Assembly: GCA_025517565.1 (NCBI GenBank) | Contig: JAOPKD010000002.1 | Span: 1-64,000, forward strand | Direction: 5' to 3' | DNA from: Halapricum hydrolyticum | GTDB taxonomy: Archaea > Halobacteriota > Halobacteria > Halobacteriales > Haloarculaceae | Length of the DNA stretch: 64,000 nucleotides | Shown: positions 26,581-34,708 of the stretch, piece after piece | Layout of the letters: each line of letters starts with the position of its first letter | Position numbering within the stretch: position 1 is the first letter of the stretch | Made by a program: the position numbers and the translations under genes | Notes under the pieces: model-generated | Told to the model about the DNA's origin: nothing | Database searches by the model: none | What the model saw: the letters and a program-made list of their open reading frames with translations, nothing else

Positions 26581-26817
26581 ATGGCAATCCTCGACTCGTT
26601 CGGTGCGTTAGTCAGTAGTATCATCGCGGCGCTGGTCATGCTGGTGTTCGCCATCCTCAGTTTCTTCGTGACGGTGTTCATCGTCGAGGCCGGCGCGAGT
26701 CTCGCTGGCTACTCACCCAGTGGGGACTTCGTCGTCCTCTCGGCGGCGCTTCTGGCGACGGGCGCTATCGTCGCCGGCGCGACACCGATGTCGAGTCTCG
26801 GCGACGCCCAGACGTAG
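26581..26817 (+). CDS. Small membrane protein, function unknown
   Basis: The 78-residue protein has two long hydrophobic helices (about 5-33 and 50-68) and starts MAILDSFGALVSSIIAALVM. It stands alone between two minus-strand genes and is divergent from the M24 peptidase. No family was recognised, but the uniform hydrophobicity and clean ATG support a real gene. Confidence 0.6.
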   Translation: MAILDSFGALVSSIIAALVMLVFAILSFFVTVFIVEAGASLAGYSPSGDFVVLSAALLATGAIVAGATPMSSLGDAQT

Positions 26818-26838
26818 CTTCGGTCTGTTCGCTCGCGA

Positions 26839-27444
26839 TCAATCCGCGAGCAATCGCGCCTCGACGTAGGCGTCCAGTTCGGCCCGGACGTCGGCCACCT
26901 GTGGGTCGTCACTGGTGACCCGGTCGGTCATGACACCGCCTGCGATCGTGTGGATCGTCGCGGCGACCTGCTCGGGATCGACCTCGCGGAAGACGCCCTC
27001 CTCGATGCCGTCGGCGATGATGTCGGCGAGCCAGCCGCGGAAGAACCGGTCGCTTCTCGTGAAGTGCTCGCGGTAGCGCTCGTCGTGGGCGGCCTGCGCG
27101 CGGAGTTCGACCAGCGCGCGGATGAATCCCCGATCCTCCTCGGCGAGTTCGGGCCGCGCGATGGCGTCGAGCCATCGATCGAGCCGCTCTCGGGCGTCAC
27201 CGGGCGTTTCACAGTCGATCTCGGCCTCGTAGTCGTCGATCATTCGGGAGAGAAAGTCCACGAGCAGGTCGTCTTTCCCGTCGTAGTGGTGATACAGAAG
27301 CGACTTGCTCTTGGGGAAAAACTCGTCGATCCGGTCGATCGTCAGCCCGGCGTAACCGTACTCGACGAGCGCGTCGAACGTGGCCCGCATGATGGCGGTC
27401 TGGGTGTCTTCGGCGTCTTCGGGGAACGGGTTTCCGGCCGACAT
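26839..27444 (-). CDS. TetR/AcrR family transcriptional regulator
   Basis: This 201-residue repressor has the N-terminal helix-turn-helix (IMRATFDALVEYGYAGLTIDRIDEFFPKSKSLLYHHYDGKDDLL, about 14-57) and a helical ligand-binding C-terminal domain. It is encoded 12 bp downstream of the SDR gene in the same direction, so both form one transcript, divergent from an ABC-2 exporter. The inverted repeat at 28381-28398 in the shared promoter is the likely operator, which suggests control of both units in response to a small molecule. Confidence 0.93.
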   Translation of the reverse strand: MSAGNPFPEDAEDTQTAIMRATFDALVEYGYAGLTIDRIDEFFPKSKSLLYHHYDGKDDLLVDFLSRMIDDYEAEIDCETPGDARERLDRWLDAIARPELAEEDRGFIRALVELRAQAAHDERYREHFTRSDRFFRGWLADIIADGIEEGVFREVDPEQVAATIHTIAGGVMTDRVTSDDPQVADVRAELDAYVEARLLAD

Positions 27445-27456
27445 GGCTGTAGGTTC

Positions 27457-28347
27457 TCACCCGTCCCCGTTAAGGCTATCATCCGCTGATTCGCTCATGC
27501 CAAGATCGAAGGCGGCGGCGTTCCGCTCGGCCCACTCCTGGAAGGTGGTCGGCGGCCGTCTCAGCACCCGTTCGACGTCGTCGCTCATCCGTCCTGCGAG
27601 GCCGAGACGAGCGGTCGTGTACAGCCCCGCCATCACGAGCAGGAACGGCCAGTCGCGGCCGAGTCGGCGCGAGTGCCGGGCGAACCGCACCAGCGAGGGC
27701 GCCTCGTAGGTGACGGGCCGGCCGAGGGCGTCAGAGAGTACGCGAGCCGCGTCGTGGTAGGTCAGCGCTTCGGGACCCGTCACGTCGTAGGCGTGACGTG
27801 CGTGACCTGGCTCGGTCAGGGCCGCGGTGGCGACGGTGGCGACGTCCTCGGCGGCGACGAAACTGGTCTCGCCGTCGCCCGCCGGGACGACGATCTCGCC
27901 CGCGCCGGCGATCTCGCGCTGGTGGACCTTCAGGAGGTTCTCCATGAAAAACGACGCCCGCAGGAACGTCCAGGCGACGTCGGTCGCCCGGAGGTGTTTC
28001 TCGATCTTCCGGTGGGGTAACAGCGGGTTCTTCTCCGCACCCAGCACCGACAGCAGGACGATCCGCTCGACGCCGACCCGCACGGCGGCGTCGATCGCCG
28101 GGAGTATCGAGTCGCCGACCCGGGTGATCGCGGGCGGCCTGACGAGGAACATCGCGTCGACGCCCTCGAAGGCCGCTCCCCATGTTTCGGGCTTCTCGAA
28201 ATCGAACGCGACCCCGACGCCGTCCCGGAACTGCCCGTCGTCGGGGGCGCGCGTGGCCGCTCTGACGGCCACGTCGCAGTCGGCGAGTCCATTCACGACC
28301 CGCGAGCCGACCGTCCCCGTTGCTCCGGTCACCAGTACCGTCTCCAT
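27457..28347 (-). CDS. NmrA-like NAD(P)-binding SDR family protein
   Basis: The 296-residue protein begins METVLVTGATGTVGSRVVNGL, the GxxGxxG dinucleotide-binding motif of atypical short-chain dehydrogenases. FLVRPPAITRVGDSILPAI and FLRASFFMENLLKVH are typical of the NmrA/YtfG (quinone oxidoreductase-like) branch. It probably binds NAD(P) and may reduce or sense quinones. It precedes tetR in one transcript and faces the exporter, a classic detoxification layout. Confidence 0.9.
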   Translation of the reverse strand: METVLVTGATGTVGSRVVNGLADCDVAVRAATRAPDDGQFRDGVGVAFDFEKPETWGAAFEGVDAMFLVRPPAITRVGDSILPAIDAAVRVGVERIVLLSVLGAEKNPLLPHRKIEKHLRATDVAWTFLRASFFMENLLKVHQREIAGAGEIVVPAGDGETSFVAAEDVATVATAALTEPGHARHAYDVTGPEALTYHDAARVLSDALGRPVTYEAPSLVRFARHSRRLGRDWPFLLVMAGLYTTARLGLAGRMSDDVERVLRRPPTTFQEWAERNAAAFDLGMSESADDSLNGDG

Positions 28348-28380
28348 GGCTGAACGCAGGCACTCACCGCATATAACTGC

Positions 28381-28398
28381 ATTGAATGAATATTCAAT
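28381..28398. promoter_or_regulatory. Inverted repeat, candidate TetR operator
   Basis: ATTGAAT-GAAT-ATTCAAT is a seven-base perfect inverted repeat with a four-base spacer, located between the divergent SDR-tetR and ABC exporter genes (90 bp intergenic). TetR proteins commonly bind such 15-20 bp palindromes in divergent promoters. Confidence 0.6.
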
Positions 28399-28436
28399 CA
28401 ACGCGTTTATGTTCGATCGTGACCTGTCGTTCAGAC

Positions 28437-29498
28437 ATGACAGAATCGGACGCGACCGGGCGAGCCATCGAGACCGACGACCTGCGGGTGACCTACAGCG
28501 ACGGGACGGAGGCGGTGCGCGGCGTCTCGCTGTCGGTGCCCCGGGGGGAGTTTTTCGGGTTTCTTGGCCCAAACGGAGCGGGCAAGACCACGACGATCAA
28601 GACGCTGGCGACGCTGTTGCGCCCGACGTCGGGATCAGTGCGAGTCAACGGGTTCGACGTCGAGAGCGAGCCCGGGAAGGTTCGGGAATCGATCGGATAC
28701 ATGGCCCAGGAGACGAGCGTCATCACGGAGATGACGGCTCGCGAGAACCTGCGGTTCGCCTGTGACGCCTACGGTGTGCCCAGAGGGGAGCGCAGCGACC
28801 GGATCGCGGAGTTGCTCGATCTGGTTGATCTGGCCGACGTTGCCGACAAACGGGCCGAGGGGTTCTCGGGCGGGATGCAGAAGCGACTCGACGCCGCGAT
28901 GGCGCTGGTTCACCGGCCGCCGCTGGTCTTCCTCGACGAACCGACGACCGGGCTAGATCCCAAGGCAAGGAACCGCCTGTGGGAGTACTTCGAGGCGATC
29001 AACGACGACGGGACGACGATCTTCCTGACGACGCAGTACCTTGAAGAGGCGGATTATCTCTGCGACCGGCTTTCGGTCATCCTTGGCGGCGAGATCGTCG
29101 CGGAGGGGTCGCCCGCGGATCTCAAACGCGAGGTTGGCGGCGAGGTTCTTGACGTCGCACTCGAAGACGGGTCCAGTGCGCGTGAACGTGCCGCTGATAT
29201 CGTCCGTGAGGACGGCCTGTTCCCCGGCGATCCGACGGTCGAGATCACCGACGGCGGGATTTCAGTCACGTCCAGGGACGCGCGTCAACACGGGCCCGAC
29301 CTACTGGTCGCGCTGCGGGACGCCGGGATCACCGTCACCGGGTTTAACGTCCGCTCGCCGACGCTCGACGACGTGTTCCTCGCGATCACCGGCGAGCACA
29401 TCGACGAGGAGTTGCCGGACGAGGCGGTCGCCGACGGGACCACGACGGAAGGCGACCGGGGGACTCCCGCAACCGATGGGGGAAACGATGAGCAGTGA
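28437..29498 (+). CDS. ABC-2 exporter ATPase (DrrA/CcmA-like)
   Basis: This 353-residue ATPase has Walker A GPNGAGKTT, signature FSGGMQKRL, Walker B VFLDEPTTGLD and an H-loop replaced by TTQYLEEAD (Gln, as in the DrrA branch). The DUF4162-like C-terminal domain (about 225-310) is typical for daunorubicin-resistance-type exporters, and the last 25 residues are an acidic tail. It overlaps the permease gene by 11 bp. Export of a hydrophobic compound or lipid is likely; the substrate is unknown. Confidence 0.94.
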   Translation: MTESDATGRAIETDDLRVTYSDGTEAVRGVSLSVPRGEFFGFLGPNGAGKTTTIKTLATLLRPTSGSVRVNGFDVESEPGKVRESIGYMAQETSVITEMTARENLRFACDAYGVPRGERSDRIAELLDLVDLADVADKRAEGFSGGMQKRLDAAMALVHRPPLVFLDEPTTGLDPKARNRLWEYFEAINDDGTTIFLTTQYLEEADYLCDRLSVILGGEIVAEGSPADLKREVGGEVLDVALEDGSSARERAADIVREDGLFPGDPTVEITDGGISVTSRDARQHGPDLLVALRDAGITVTGFNVRSPTLDDVFLAITGEHIDEELPDEAVADGTTTEGDRGTPATDGGNDEQ

Positions 29499-30363
29499 GA
29501 CGGCCGACAGCGGGGTCGCCAGGGCCTCGAACACGTTCCTGAACGACGTCTGGACGAACTTTATGCGCTGGAACATCAACGCGATCCGCAACCCTTTCGT
29601 GGTGGTCTCCTCGCTCTTGCAGCCGATCATCTTCCTGTTCCTGTTCACCCAGGTGTTCGGGAACGTCGCTACCGGTGCGTTGAGCGCGAACCAGACGCTC
29701 GCCGGTTCACTCAGCTACGAGACCTATCTCGTCCCGGCGATCGCCGTCCAGATCGCGCTGATCGTCGCCTCCTCGTCGGGGATCGGGCTGGTCGACGACA
29801 TCGAGAGCGGCGTCTTTCAGAAGACGCTCGTTACGCCGATGAGCCGGACGGCCGTCTTCCTCGGCAAGACGCTCTCGGAGCTGATCAGGATCGTGATCCA
29901 GGTCGTCATCGTGCTGGGGCTCGGCGTCCTTCTAGGTGCGGAGATCAAATCCGGGGTGGGCGGTGCACTGGCGATCGTCGGCGTGGCGGTCCTGTTCTCG
30001 CTGTGGTTCCTGGCGTTTTCGAACATCGTCGCGCTCCTCACCCGGGATCAGGAGTCGACGATCATCGCCGCGAACATGATCCAGCTCCCCCTCCTGTTCG
30101 TCTCTAGCGCCTTTCTGCCGGTCAATTCGATGCCGGAGTGGATCCAGGTCGTCGCGACGTACAATCCGATCACCTACGGCGTCGACGCCGCCCGTGCGAT
30201 CATGGTCGACGCGGACGTCATGGAGGTCTGGAACGTCACCGCCTTCGGCGGGATCTGGAACACGCTCGTGCCCGCTCTCGGCGTACTGGTCGTGCTTGAC
30301 CTAGTCTTTGGCGTGCTCGCTGTCTACACGATCACGCGTGCCACGAGCGCCGACGTACAATGA
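29488..30363 (+). CDS. ABC-2 exporter permease (DrrB-like)
   Basis: The 291-residue permease has about six helices. The ABC-2 signature appears as the region IELDDIESGVFQKTLVTPMSRTAVFLGK-like (DDIESGVFQKTLVTPMSRT) and FVSSAFLPVNSMPEWIQ. The start is ATG 29488 inside the ATPase gene; an in-frame ATG at 29476 is an alternative. The protein ends ADVQ, and its stop TGA is the first three bases of the hairpin motif at 30361. Confidence 0.92.
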   Translation: MSSETADSGVARASNTFLNDVWTNFMRWNINAIRNPFVVVSSLLQPIIFLFLFTQVFGNVATGALSANQTLAGSLSYETYLVPAIAVQIALIVASSSGIGLVDDIESGVFQKTLVTPMSRTAVFLGKTLSELIRIVIQVVIVLGLGVLLGAEIKSGVGGALAIVGVAVLFSLWFLAFSNIVALLTRDQESTIIAANMIQLPLLFVSSAFLPVNSMPEWIQVVATYNPITYGVDAARAIMVDADVMEVWNVTAFGGIWNTLVPALGVLVVLDLVFGVLAVYTITRATSADVQ

Positions 30364-30530
30364 CATCCTCCGCGCCGTGAACAGAGCGGGACTACGTCCC
30401 TCAAGCAGTCGGGCGAAGCCCGACGACGGCGCGGTTTCCTCCGGGACTACGTCCCTCAAGCAGTCGGGCGCCCCCCCCCGACGGCGCGGTTTCCTCTGTG
30501 GGAGTCTCAAACTGCCTGAGAGTCCCCGGA
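30361..30530 (-). mobile_element. IS200/IS605-like right-end remnant, possible guide-RNA-like fold
   Basis: On the minus strand the block ends with ...GGCGCGGAGGATGTCA, a form I associate with the right ends of haloarchaeal IS200/IS605 (TnpB-type) elements. Its 22 bases (30361-30382) recur exactly, inverted, at 33171-33192. Upstream on that strand lie two ~55-bp repeats (30388-30442 and 30443-30496), each containing GGGACTACGTCCC and a stem CGCGCCGTC able to pair with GACGGCGCG. A hairpin GGGAGTCTCA/TGAGAGTCCC follows at 30501-30528. No transposase or tnpB frame is present. It may be a relic or a stand-alone structured RNA. Confidence 0.45.
30388..30496. repeat. Tandem 55-bp repeat, two units
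   Basis: Unit 1 (30388-30442) and unit 2 (30443-30496) share GGGACTACGTCCCTCAAGCA, then GTCGGGCG, a variable middle, and GACGGCGCGGTTTCCTC. In unit 1 the middle is AAGCCC, making GTCGGGC-GAA-GCCCGAC; in unit 2 it is a run of nine C (30471-30479), probably from slippage or an uncertain base call. Confidence 0.85.
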
Positions 30531-30716
30531 GGCAACATTCCCGTCACGGTAGTCGTCTGGTACTGTCTTATAGAACGGCACCCTTCCGTGACTACTCGAT
30601 GACCGGTCAATACCGGACGCGTGTCGATCAGTATGCTGAACGACAACGCATACGCAAACAGATCTTCGTCTTCTTACACAAGGGTTAATTTTCTGTCCTG
30701 GCAAAAAACGATATTG

Positions 30717-32009
30717 ATGGAGTTATCAGTACTCACAGCGGCATCTGAGGCCAGTATCACACTGTCCGCTGTACCGACCATCGGCATCGAGCTGGATCAA
30801 ACGGCGCTCACCGTGATCGGTATCCTCCTGATCTTGATTCTCCTCATGGGGTCGGGATTCTTTTCATCGTCGGAGATTGCGATGTTCTCCCTGTCGACTC
30901 ACCAGATCGACGCGATGGTTGAGCATGGCAAGCGTGGCGCACGGGCAGTCAAATCCCTCAAAGAGGATCCCCACCGCTTGCTCGTGACGATTCTGGTGGG
31001 GAACAACCTCGTCAACATCACGATGTCCTCTATTTCGACCACCGTCGTCGGCTTCTATTTCGACGCGAGCACGGCAGTACTCGTCTCCTCACTCGGTATC
31101 ACGTCGATGGTTCTGCTGTTCGGTGAGAGTGCACCCAAGTCCTACGCTGTCGATAACACCGAGACATGGGCACGAACCGTCGCTCCCCTGTTGCGAATCG
31201 TCGGCAAAGTGCTGTGGCCGCTCATCACTTTGTTCTACTATCTGACGAGGCTCGTCAACAAAGTCACCCCCGGCAGCTCGTCACTCGAATCGTCGTACAT
31301 CAGCCGCGACGAGATCCGGAATATGATCAAGACAGGCGAGCGGGAGGGCATCCTCGACGAGGAAGAATATCAGATGATCCAGCGCACCCTTCGGTTCCAG
31401 AACACCACCGCAAAGGAAGTGATGACCCCCCGCCTCGACGTCGAGGCCATCTCCACAGACGCGACTGTCGAGGAAGCCATCGAGGAATGTATGCAGTCGG
31501 GGCACGCCCGTCTGCCGGTCTACAAAGAGTCGCTGGACAACGTGATCGGCGTCTTTGACCTCCGTGACGTAGACCGAGACTCCGACTCTGACGCCACTGA
31601 TCTTGAGGTAGGGGACGTGGCCAGTCCGACGCTTCATATCCCCGAGTCCAAAAACGTCGACGAACTTCTGCTGGAGATGCGTGAGAACCGGATGCAGATG
31701 GTCATCGTCGTCGACGAGTTCGGTGCCACCGAGGGCCTCATCACCATCGAGGACATCGTCGAAGAAATTATCGGCGAGATACTGGAGGGTGACGAGGACC
31801 ACCCGATCGAGTTCGTTGACGACACAGAGGTACTGGTCCAGGGCGAGGTTAACATCCACGAGGTCAACGAGGCCCTCGACATCGACCTCCCCGAAGGCGA
31901 AGAGTTCGAGACTATCGCTGGTTTCATCTTCAACCGTGCTGGCCGTCTCGTCGAGCAGGGCGAGGAGTTCGACTATGAGAACGTCACGCTGCGAGTCGAA
32001 CAGGTGTAA
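30717..32009 (+). CDS. CNNM/CBS/CorC-HlyC family membrane protein
   Basis: This 430-residue protein consists of a DUF21/CNNM membrane domain (about 20-195: IGILLILILLMGSGFFSSSEIAMFSLSTH), a CBS pair (about 215-340: VMTPRLDVEAISTDATVEE, RLPVYKESLDNVIGVFDLRDV, MVIVVDEFGATEGLITIEDIVEEIIGEI) and a CorC_HlyC C-terminal domain (about 350-430). Relatives transport or regulate Mg2+ (CorB/CNNM); Na+-Mg2+ exchange is proposed for archaeal CorB. The ATG at 30717 is preferred; the open frame continues 32 codons upstream without homology. Confidence 0.93.
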   Translation: MELSVLTAASEASITLSAVPTIGIELDQTALTVIGILLILILLMGSGFFSSSEIAMFSLSTHQIDAMVEHGKRGARAVKSLKEDPHRLLVTILVGNNLVNITMSSISTTVVGFYFDASTAVLVSSLGITSMVLLFGESAPKSYAVDNTETWARTVAPLLRIVGKVLWPLITLFYYLTRLVNKVTPGSSSLESSYISRDEIRNMIKTGEREGILDEEEYQMIQRTLRFQNTTAKEVMTPRLDVEAISTDATVEEAIEECMQSGHARLPVYKESLDNVIGVFDLRDVDRDSDSDATDLEVGDVASPTLHIPESKNVDELLLEMRENRMQMVIVVDEFGATEGLITIEDIVEEIIGEILEGDEDHPIEFVDDTEVLVQGEVNIHEVNEALDIDLPEGEEFETIAGFIFNRAGRLVEQGEEFDYENVTLRVEQV

Positions 32010-32244
32010 GACACCCGCATTCGGAAAGCCCGCGTGACCGTTAACACCGTCGACGCAGCCGACGGTTCAGCTGGTGGGGACGAAACCAATTGATCGGTGG
32101 CATCTCGGCGGCTGAGGCTGTCACCTCGCAGGGGACGAACCGTGCAATTGTCGGTACGCTCCCCCCACAGATGGAAGCCGACACTTCGAGAGGGATTGGC
32201 AAAGTCATTAGGGGATCGGTGCACGTATTCTCACACACCGAGTA

Positions 32245-33114
32245 ATGTACGACGATATCCTCCTTCCGTTCGACGGTAGCGAGGGCGCCGCCGGGGTACT
32301 CCATCACGCCGCCGAACTCGCCCACTGGTATGACGCGACGATCCAGGTACTCTACGTCGCCGACACGGCCCGCGACAGCGTCACCGTCGTCGACGGCGAA
32401 ACCGTCGATGTCCTCGCCCGGCAGGGTGAGGACATCGTCGACGAGGCTGCGAAAACGCTGGATACGCTCGGGGCGTCGTATACCACCGACGTCGTCCAGG
32501 GCAATCCGGCTCCGACGATCATCGAGTACGCGGAGCAGTACGGCCTCGATCTGGTCGTGATGCCGACTCACGGCCGCGAGGGGCTCTCCCGATACCTCAT
32601 CGGAAGCGTCTCCGAGAAGGTCGTCCGACTCTCTCCGGTTCCTGTTCTCACAGTTCGTATGCAGCCCGATGAGACGCTCGAGTTCCCCTACGAGAACATC
32701 CTCATCCCGACGGACGGGAGTCCCGCGGCGACGTACGCTGCCGAACAGACCCTCTCACTCGCGGCATCGCTCGATGCGACCGTGCACGTTCTTTCTGTTG
32801 TGGACGACACCGCACTCGGACTGGGCGTCCGGTCGACGATGTCTGGCAAAGAAAGCGAGGAGGCTGCGACTGATGCCGTCGACACCGTCGTTTCGGAGGC
32901 CGAGACGCGGGGCGTGACGAACACTGTCGGTCATATCGAACACGGAAAGCCTGTCGAGGAGATCCTCGACTGCATCGAATCGAATGACATACACGCCGTC
33001 GGGATGGGAACGACAGGTCGACGTGGCACCGATCGAATCCTGCTCGGAAGTGTTGCGGAAAAGACCGTGCGCTCGGCACCGGTCCCCGTCATGACTATCG
33101 CGAAATCCGAATGA
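32245..33114 (+). CDS. Double-domain universal stress protein
   Basis: This 289-residue protein is two UspA domains in tandem. Domain 1 (1-141) has MYDDILLPFDGSEGA and the nucleotide motif MPTHGREGLSRYLIGSVSEKVVRLSPVPVLTV. Domain 2 (about 148-289) has YENILIPTDGSPAATYAAE and MGTTGRRGTDRILLGSVAEKTVRSAPVPVMT. Both ATP-binding motifs (G-2x-G-9x-G-S) are intact. It lies with the CNNM/CBS gene between the two inverted hairpin motifs. Confidence 0.94.
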   Translation: MYDDILLPFDGSEGAAGVLHHAAELAHWYDATIQVLYVADTARDSVTVVDGETVDVLARQGEDIVDEAAKTLDTLGASYTTDVVQGNPAPTIIEYAEQYGLDLVVMPTHGREGLSRYLIGSVSEKVVRLSPVPVLTVRMQPDETLEFPYENILIPTDGSPAATYAAEQTLSLAASLDATVHVLSVVDDTALGLGVRSTMSGKESEEAATDAVDTVVSEAETRGVTNTVGHIEHGKPVEEILDCIESNDIHAVGMGTTGRRGTDRILLGSVAEKTVRSAPVPVMTIAKSE

Positions 33115-33164
33115 ATTTATCAGTACGAATAGGCTCGGGCACTATCTTGATTCAGCGAGAGAAT

Positions 33165-33192
33165 CGCGCCGTTCACGGCGCGGAGGATGTCA
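33165..33192 (+). mobile_element. Second IS200/IS605-like terminal hairpin
   Basis: CGCGCCG-TTCA-CGGCGCG (33165-33182) is a perfect seven-pair hairpin, followed by GAGGATGTCA ending at 33192. Its last 22 bases equal the reverse complement of 30361-30382. The TCA at 33190-33192 is the stop codon of pus10 on the minus strand. It is preceded by GAGAAT, as in transposon ends of the GAATC-stem-GGAGGATGTCA type. Confidence 0.5.
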
Positions 33193-34467
33193 CTCAGCGA
33201 GATACTCGTCTACGAGGAACGGCTCGTCCTCGCCCTCGACCGCGAGCACGTCCAGCGCGGTCACGACGGCGCCGACGCCGAGCAGCCCCGACAGGCTGGG
33301 TTCGGTCCGGCCCTCGTCGCCCGAGACGAGTTCCTTCACGTACAGCCCCCCTTCGCCGTCGAGTTCGATCGTCGCGTGGGTCTCGTCGTCGCGTTCGCCC
33401 TCGATCTCGTAGACCTCGCGCGTGCGGTCGATATCGGCTCGGCGGTGGTCGACGCGCTGGGGCGTCCGCTGGGTGATCGTCGCGCCCCGGAGCGTGTCCA
33501 GCGCCGCCTGCAGATCCGCCTCGGTCACGGGCTCGTCGAACTCCACGGCCATGCGGTAGGTCTTGGCGGCGTCGTGTTCCTTGACGCGCTTGACCATCTC
33601 GTAGGTCGGGATCGCGAGATCGGTCACCTCGACCTTGCCCTCGGCGTAGTCGTTGATCGCCTCCTGTAGCCGGTCGGGATCGACCTCGCGAGTGTGGGGA
33701 TCCTCGACCTCGATGACGAACGGCCGGCCCGTTCCGAGCATGAGGGCGTCGACGTCCTCCCGTCCCGCACCGTGAAAGGTCGCCGACTCGCCATCGTAGG
33801 CCTCGACGACCGGCGGCGCGGTCAGCTGCTCGACGCTCTCGTCGTACCGGAAGCCCGTCCCGTCACAGCCCGGACACTCCGCGCCGCGTTTCAGGCCGGT
33901 CCCGCCACACTCGTTGCAGGGCCACTTCGTCTGGGGGATGTCGCGTTCGAGCTTCTTGTAGCGGCCGTAGACGAACGCGGAGTTGACCTGCAACTCGACC
34001 TCGTCGGTGCCGAGATCGAGCAGCAACTGGACGTCCGGACGCTCGAAGTCGACCTCGGCGTCGACTTGCCGCCCGAAGCGCTTGCCGACCTCGCGGTTGA
34101 GCTCGGCCTTTAGCGGCTCGCCGGCGTCTTCGGGGAGTCCGACGTCTTCCCGAAGGAGCACGTCGTTCTCCTCGAGCATCGGCGGGACGCGCGTCCCGGC
34201 CTGATAGGTATCGAAGTCGTACCCGGCGACGGCCCGTACCGCGCGGTCGGCCCACGTATCGATCCGGTTCGATTCGCCCTCACAGACCCAGCAGTCCTCG
34301 GGCTCCTCGTAGGGTTCGTCGTCTTCGAGTGCGACGGTGGTCCGCAGCGCGCGCCCGCGCTCGGCGTTGGCGAGCCCGAAACTCCGGTCGGCGACCAGCC
34401 GACCGAGACAGGCGTCACAGACGGGACCGGTCGCCAGCGCGTCGCGTGCGATTTCCAGGACGGTCAT
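33190..34467 (-). CDS. pus10: tRNA pseudouridine 54/55 synthase Pus10
   Basis: The 425-residue archaeal Pus10 has an N-terminal accessory domain with zinc ligands Cys17-x2-Cys20 and Cys59-x2-Cys62. A second Cys pair set (CNECGG ... CPGCDG) is inserted near residues 180-200. The catalytic domain has the Asp loop GREDVDALMLGTGRPFVIEV, and further conserved phrases are RTPQRVDHRRADIDR and DVLAVEGEDEPFL. It makes pseudouridine at positions 54 and 55 of tRNA. Its stop codon lies inside the inverted hairpin motif. Confidence 0.95.
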   Translation of the reverse strand: MTVLEIARDALATGPVCDACLGRLVADRSFGLANAERGRALRTTVALEDDEPYEEPEDCWVCEGESNRIDTWADRAVRAVAGYDFDTYQAGTRVPPMLEENDVLLREDVGLPEDAGEPLKAELNREVGKRFGRQVDAEVDFERPDVQLLLDLGTDEVELQVNSAFVYGRYKKLERDIPQTKWPCNECGGTGLKRGAECPGCDGTGFRYDESVEQLTAPPVVEAYDGESATFHGAGREDVDALMLGTGRPFVIEVEDPHTREVDPDRLQEAINDYAEGKVEVTDLAIPTYEMVKRVKEHDAAKTYRMAVEFDEPVTEADLQAALDTLRGATITQRTPQRVDHRRADIDRTREVYEIEGERDDETHATIELDGEGGLYVKELVSGDEGRTEPSLSGLLGVGAVVTALDVLAVEGEDEPFLVDEYLAE

Positions 34468-34708
34468 TGTCCCGTATTCGCCCGTCTGGACCTAATTCCC
34501 TTTCGAGTCGCCACTGGCGGGTGGTCTCTTGTCGTCGCTACCAGCAACATCGACCGACGCTGGAGACGACGCGGTGAACGCTGTTCGACGGATAGCGCCC
34601 CCTCCCCTCCAGAATCGGGGACGTATCGCCCGAAATCGGCGTACAGAGACGGCGCAGCGGTTGCCAGCAACTGTCCCCATAAACAGGCCCAGCCCGTCGG
34701 TTCCAGTA

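Noticed and set aside
30388..30496. Tandem repeats considered as a small CRISPR array
   Set aside because: There are only two adjacent units without spacers and no cas genes; internal palindromes fit a structured element end better.
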